IMG/VR virus record: IMGVR_UViG_3300008111_000002
Coordinates: 62,001-126,000 of that record
Origin: a virus
Strand: one strand, 5' to 3'
DNA length: 64,000 nt
Below are positions 62,599 to 64,000 of the stretch, in pieces. Under the pieces are notes generated by a model. It was given only the letters and a program-made list of their open reading frames with translations. It did no database searches and was not told the origin of the DNA. Numbering within the stretch: position 1 is the stretch's first letter; each line of letters begins with the position of its first letter. The translations under genes and the position numbers were made by a program.

Positions 62599-64000
62599 AT
62601 GGCAGAGTTTAAATTAGGTAGATTGCGTTTTGTATGGAAGAATACATGGACAACATCTACTGCATATGTTAAAGACGATATTGTAAGATATGGTGGCAAG
62701 GCTTATGTGTGCGTATCAAGTCACACATCATCTGCAACCGTAGCAGGGGGCTTTTATAGCGATTTATCCACTAGATGGCAGTTAATGAATGACGGTATTC
62801 AGTGGGCACAAGCGTGGGCGACCAGTACATATTATAAAGTTGCCGACGTAGTCAAGTACGGAGGCCGCGCTTATATTTGTATTACTGGTCACACTTCTGC
62901 TGCTACCGCTGCACTGGGACTAGAACAAAACTCTGCCAACTGGGAAGTTTTAGTAGACGGTATTGCATTTGGCGGTGCATGGTCTTCTGCTGTAAGATAT
63001 AAAGTTAACGATGTTGTTAGTTATGGCGGACAGTTATACATCTGTAATTTACATCACACTAGTACATCAACATTTGATGTAGCTAAGTTCACATTATTTG
63101 CGTCTGGTCTACAATTTGAAGGAGCATATGCTGGAGGCACTTCATATCAACCAGGTGACGTTGTAACATACGGTTCAAACTCATATGTAGCAGTACAGAC
63201 CACATTAGGGAATTTGCCAACTGATCCAGTATACTGGACTGCAATCACAACCGGTGTTCAATTTAGAGGTGCTTACGCAGGAGGGACTGCATATAGAAAA
63301 GGTGATATTGTTAGTTTTGGAGCACATACGTTCGTTGCCAAACAAGATACCACAGGCAATGCTCCAAGTAATGCAACTTTCTGGGATACGCTTAATACTG
63401 GCTCTAAATTTAGCGGCACTTATGCCGGCGGAACAACTTATAATATTGGGGAAGTTGTTCAATACGGCGGATACCAATATATTGCAAAACAAACCACTAC
63501 AGGAAATCTTCCAACTAATGCAACCTATTGGGATGTACTAGTTAAAGGTTATACTTACGTTGGTACTTACAGTACTGCCGGTACTTATAAACCAGGTGAA
63601 TTAGTTGATTATGGTGGTAGTATCTATGCAGCCAAAGTTGATGTAGCAATTAATCAAGAACCATCAGATAATACCAAATGGGATTTATTTGCCAAAGGAT
63701 TCCAGTTTAGAGGAATATGGACAGGAGCTCCAGCACATCCGTATGTTCCAGGAGATTTAGTAAAATACGGCGGACATGTATATGTTAATATTTTAACAGC
63801 AACAAACCAAGTTCCGACAAATGCCACATATTGGACAAAATTTGTCGACGGTTTATCGTTTGTGGGAAATTACGCAAACGCTACAGCTTACAAACCAGGC
63901 GAAGCTGTTAGATACGGTGGTCGTGTTTATCTTTGTATCCTAGCGCACACATCAGATAACGCAACCAATATTGAACCACCAAATGCTACATACTGGGAAC
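62599..64000 (+). CDS. CBM-like repeat structural protein, partial (cut by right edge)
   Basis: Starts at ATG 62599 after GAGG, and stays open through 467 codons to the window edge. It consists of at least nine units of about 45-50 residues with the pattern W/Y-x-T-x-Y then GDVV-x-YGG then Y-x-A/C, for example YAGGTAYRKGDIVSFGAHTF and YANATAYKPGEAVRYGGRVY. Later units end in NLPTNATYW or similar. This matches carbohydrate-binding repeats (CBM5/12-like, ChiC-type) found in phage appendages. It probably binds surface glycans. The same type of unit occurs in the giant baseplate protein. Confidence 0.8.
   Translation, partial: MAEFKLGRLRFVWKNTWTTSTAYVKDDIVRYGGKAYVCVSSHTSSATVAGGFYSDLSTRWQLMNDGIQWAQAWATSTYYKVADVVKYGGRAYICITGHTSAATAALGLEQNSANWEVLVDGIAFGGAWSSAVRYKVNDVVSYGGQLYICNLHHTSTSTFDVAKFTLFASGLQFEGAYAGGTSYQPGDVVTYGSNSYVAVQTTLGNLPTDPVYWTAITTGVQFRGAYAGGTAYRKGDIVSFGAHTFVAKQDTTGNAPSNATFWDTLNTGSKFSGTYAGGTTYNIGEVVQYGGYQYIAKQTTTGNLPTNATYWDVLVKGYTYVGTYSTAGTYKPGELVDYGGSIYAAKVDVAINQEPSDNTKWDLFAKGFQFRGIWTGAPAHPYVPGDLVKYGGHVYVNILTATNQVPTNATYWTKFVDGLSFVGNYANATAYKPGEAVRYGGRVYLCILAHTSDNATNIEPPNATYWE
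62626..64000 (+). repeat. tandem protein repeats, about nine copies
   Basis: Units of about 135-150 bases encode the Y-x-x-GD-V-x-YGG pattern. The first three units are more divergent, with CVSSHTSS, CITGHTSA and CNLHHTST after the YGG; the next four have Q/K-T-T-G-N-x-P. The array continues past the right edge. Confidence 0.75.

Overview
The window is part of an AT-rich genome of a T4-superfamily myovirus, most like the marine T4-like phages that infect cyanobacteria or SAR11-type bacteria. The evidence is a nearly complete set of T4-type structural genes (gp5, gp6, gp25, gp26, gp48, gp53, gp20, gp21, gp22, gp23), the late sigma factor gp55, the recombination nuclease pair gp46/gp47, and many copies of the T4 late-promoter core ATAAATA. 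The host cannot be fixed from this window: I see no photosynthesis or other host-marker genes. Genes are tightly packed with many 4-base ATGA or TAATG overlaps. I see no tRNA, CRISPR or transposon.

Layout. (1) About 1-4300, minus strand: an accessory cluster with four putative DXD-type glycosyltransferases (one cut by the left edge), a DUF4337-like membrane protein and two unknowns. (2) About 4350-15250, minus: adhesion genes. These are two paralogous structural proteins, four large fibre-like proteins that share one N-terminal module (one with a gp12-type collar domain), a fibre-assembly-like protein and a 216-residue structural protein. (3) 15260-38494, minus: the baseplate, with a giant 4631-residue protein in the gp7 position, then gp6, gp25, gp5-like spike, a 785-residue hub candidate, gp53-like and gp48-like proteins. 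(4) 38576-43027, plus: gp55, gp47, gp46, two small genes (one GIY-YIG-like) and a 37-codon micro-ORF. (5) 43028-43410: the only long non-coding stretch, rich in hairpins. (6) 43411-45266, plus: a disordered protein with a capsid-targeting-like N-terminus and a partner gene. (7) 45263-46335, minus: gp26-like gene whose 3' end carries a convincing -1 ribosomal frameshift site extending it by 75 residues. (8) 46401-55490, plus: tape-measure protein, portal, small core proteins, an MptE-like protein, protease, scaffold and major capsid protein, ended by a strong terminator. (9) 55559 to the right edge, plus: a late cassette of beta-rich structural proteins ending in a CBM-like repeat protein that runs off the window.

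How it works together: gp55 would direct host RNA polymerase to the AATAAATA, GATAAATA and CATAAATA promoters that precede the head, tail, baseplate and fibre units. Gp46/47 process DNA ends for recombination-dependent replication, which in T4 is coupled to late transcription. The head genes 20-67-68-21-22-23 are in T4 order, but sheath, tube, neck and terminase genes are absent and must lie elsewhere.

The most notable points are the -1 frameshift in the gp26-like gene, the structured intergenic island with its micro-ORF, two related structured 5' leaders in the late cassette, the giant baseplate protein with an embedded FG-GAP-type propeller, the capsid-targeting-like peptide on the 463-residue protein, and glycosyltransferase-like genes beside the fibre genes and inside the head cluster.
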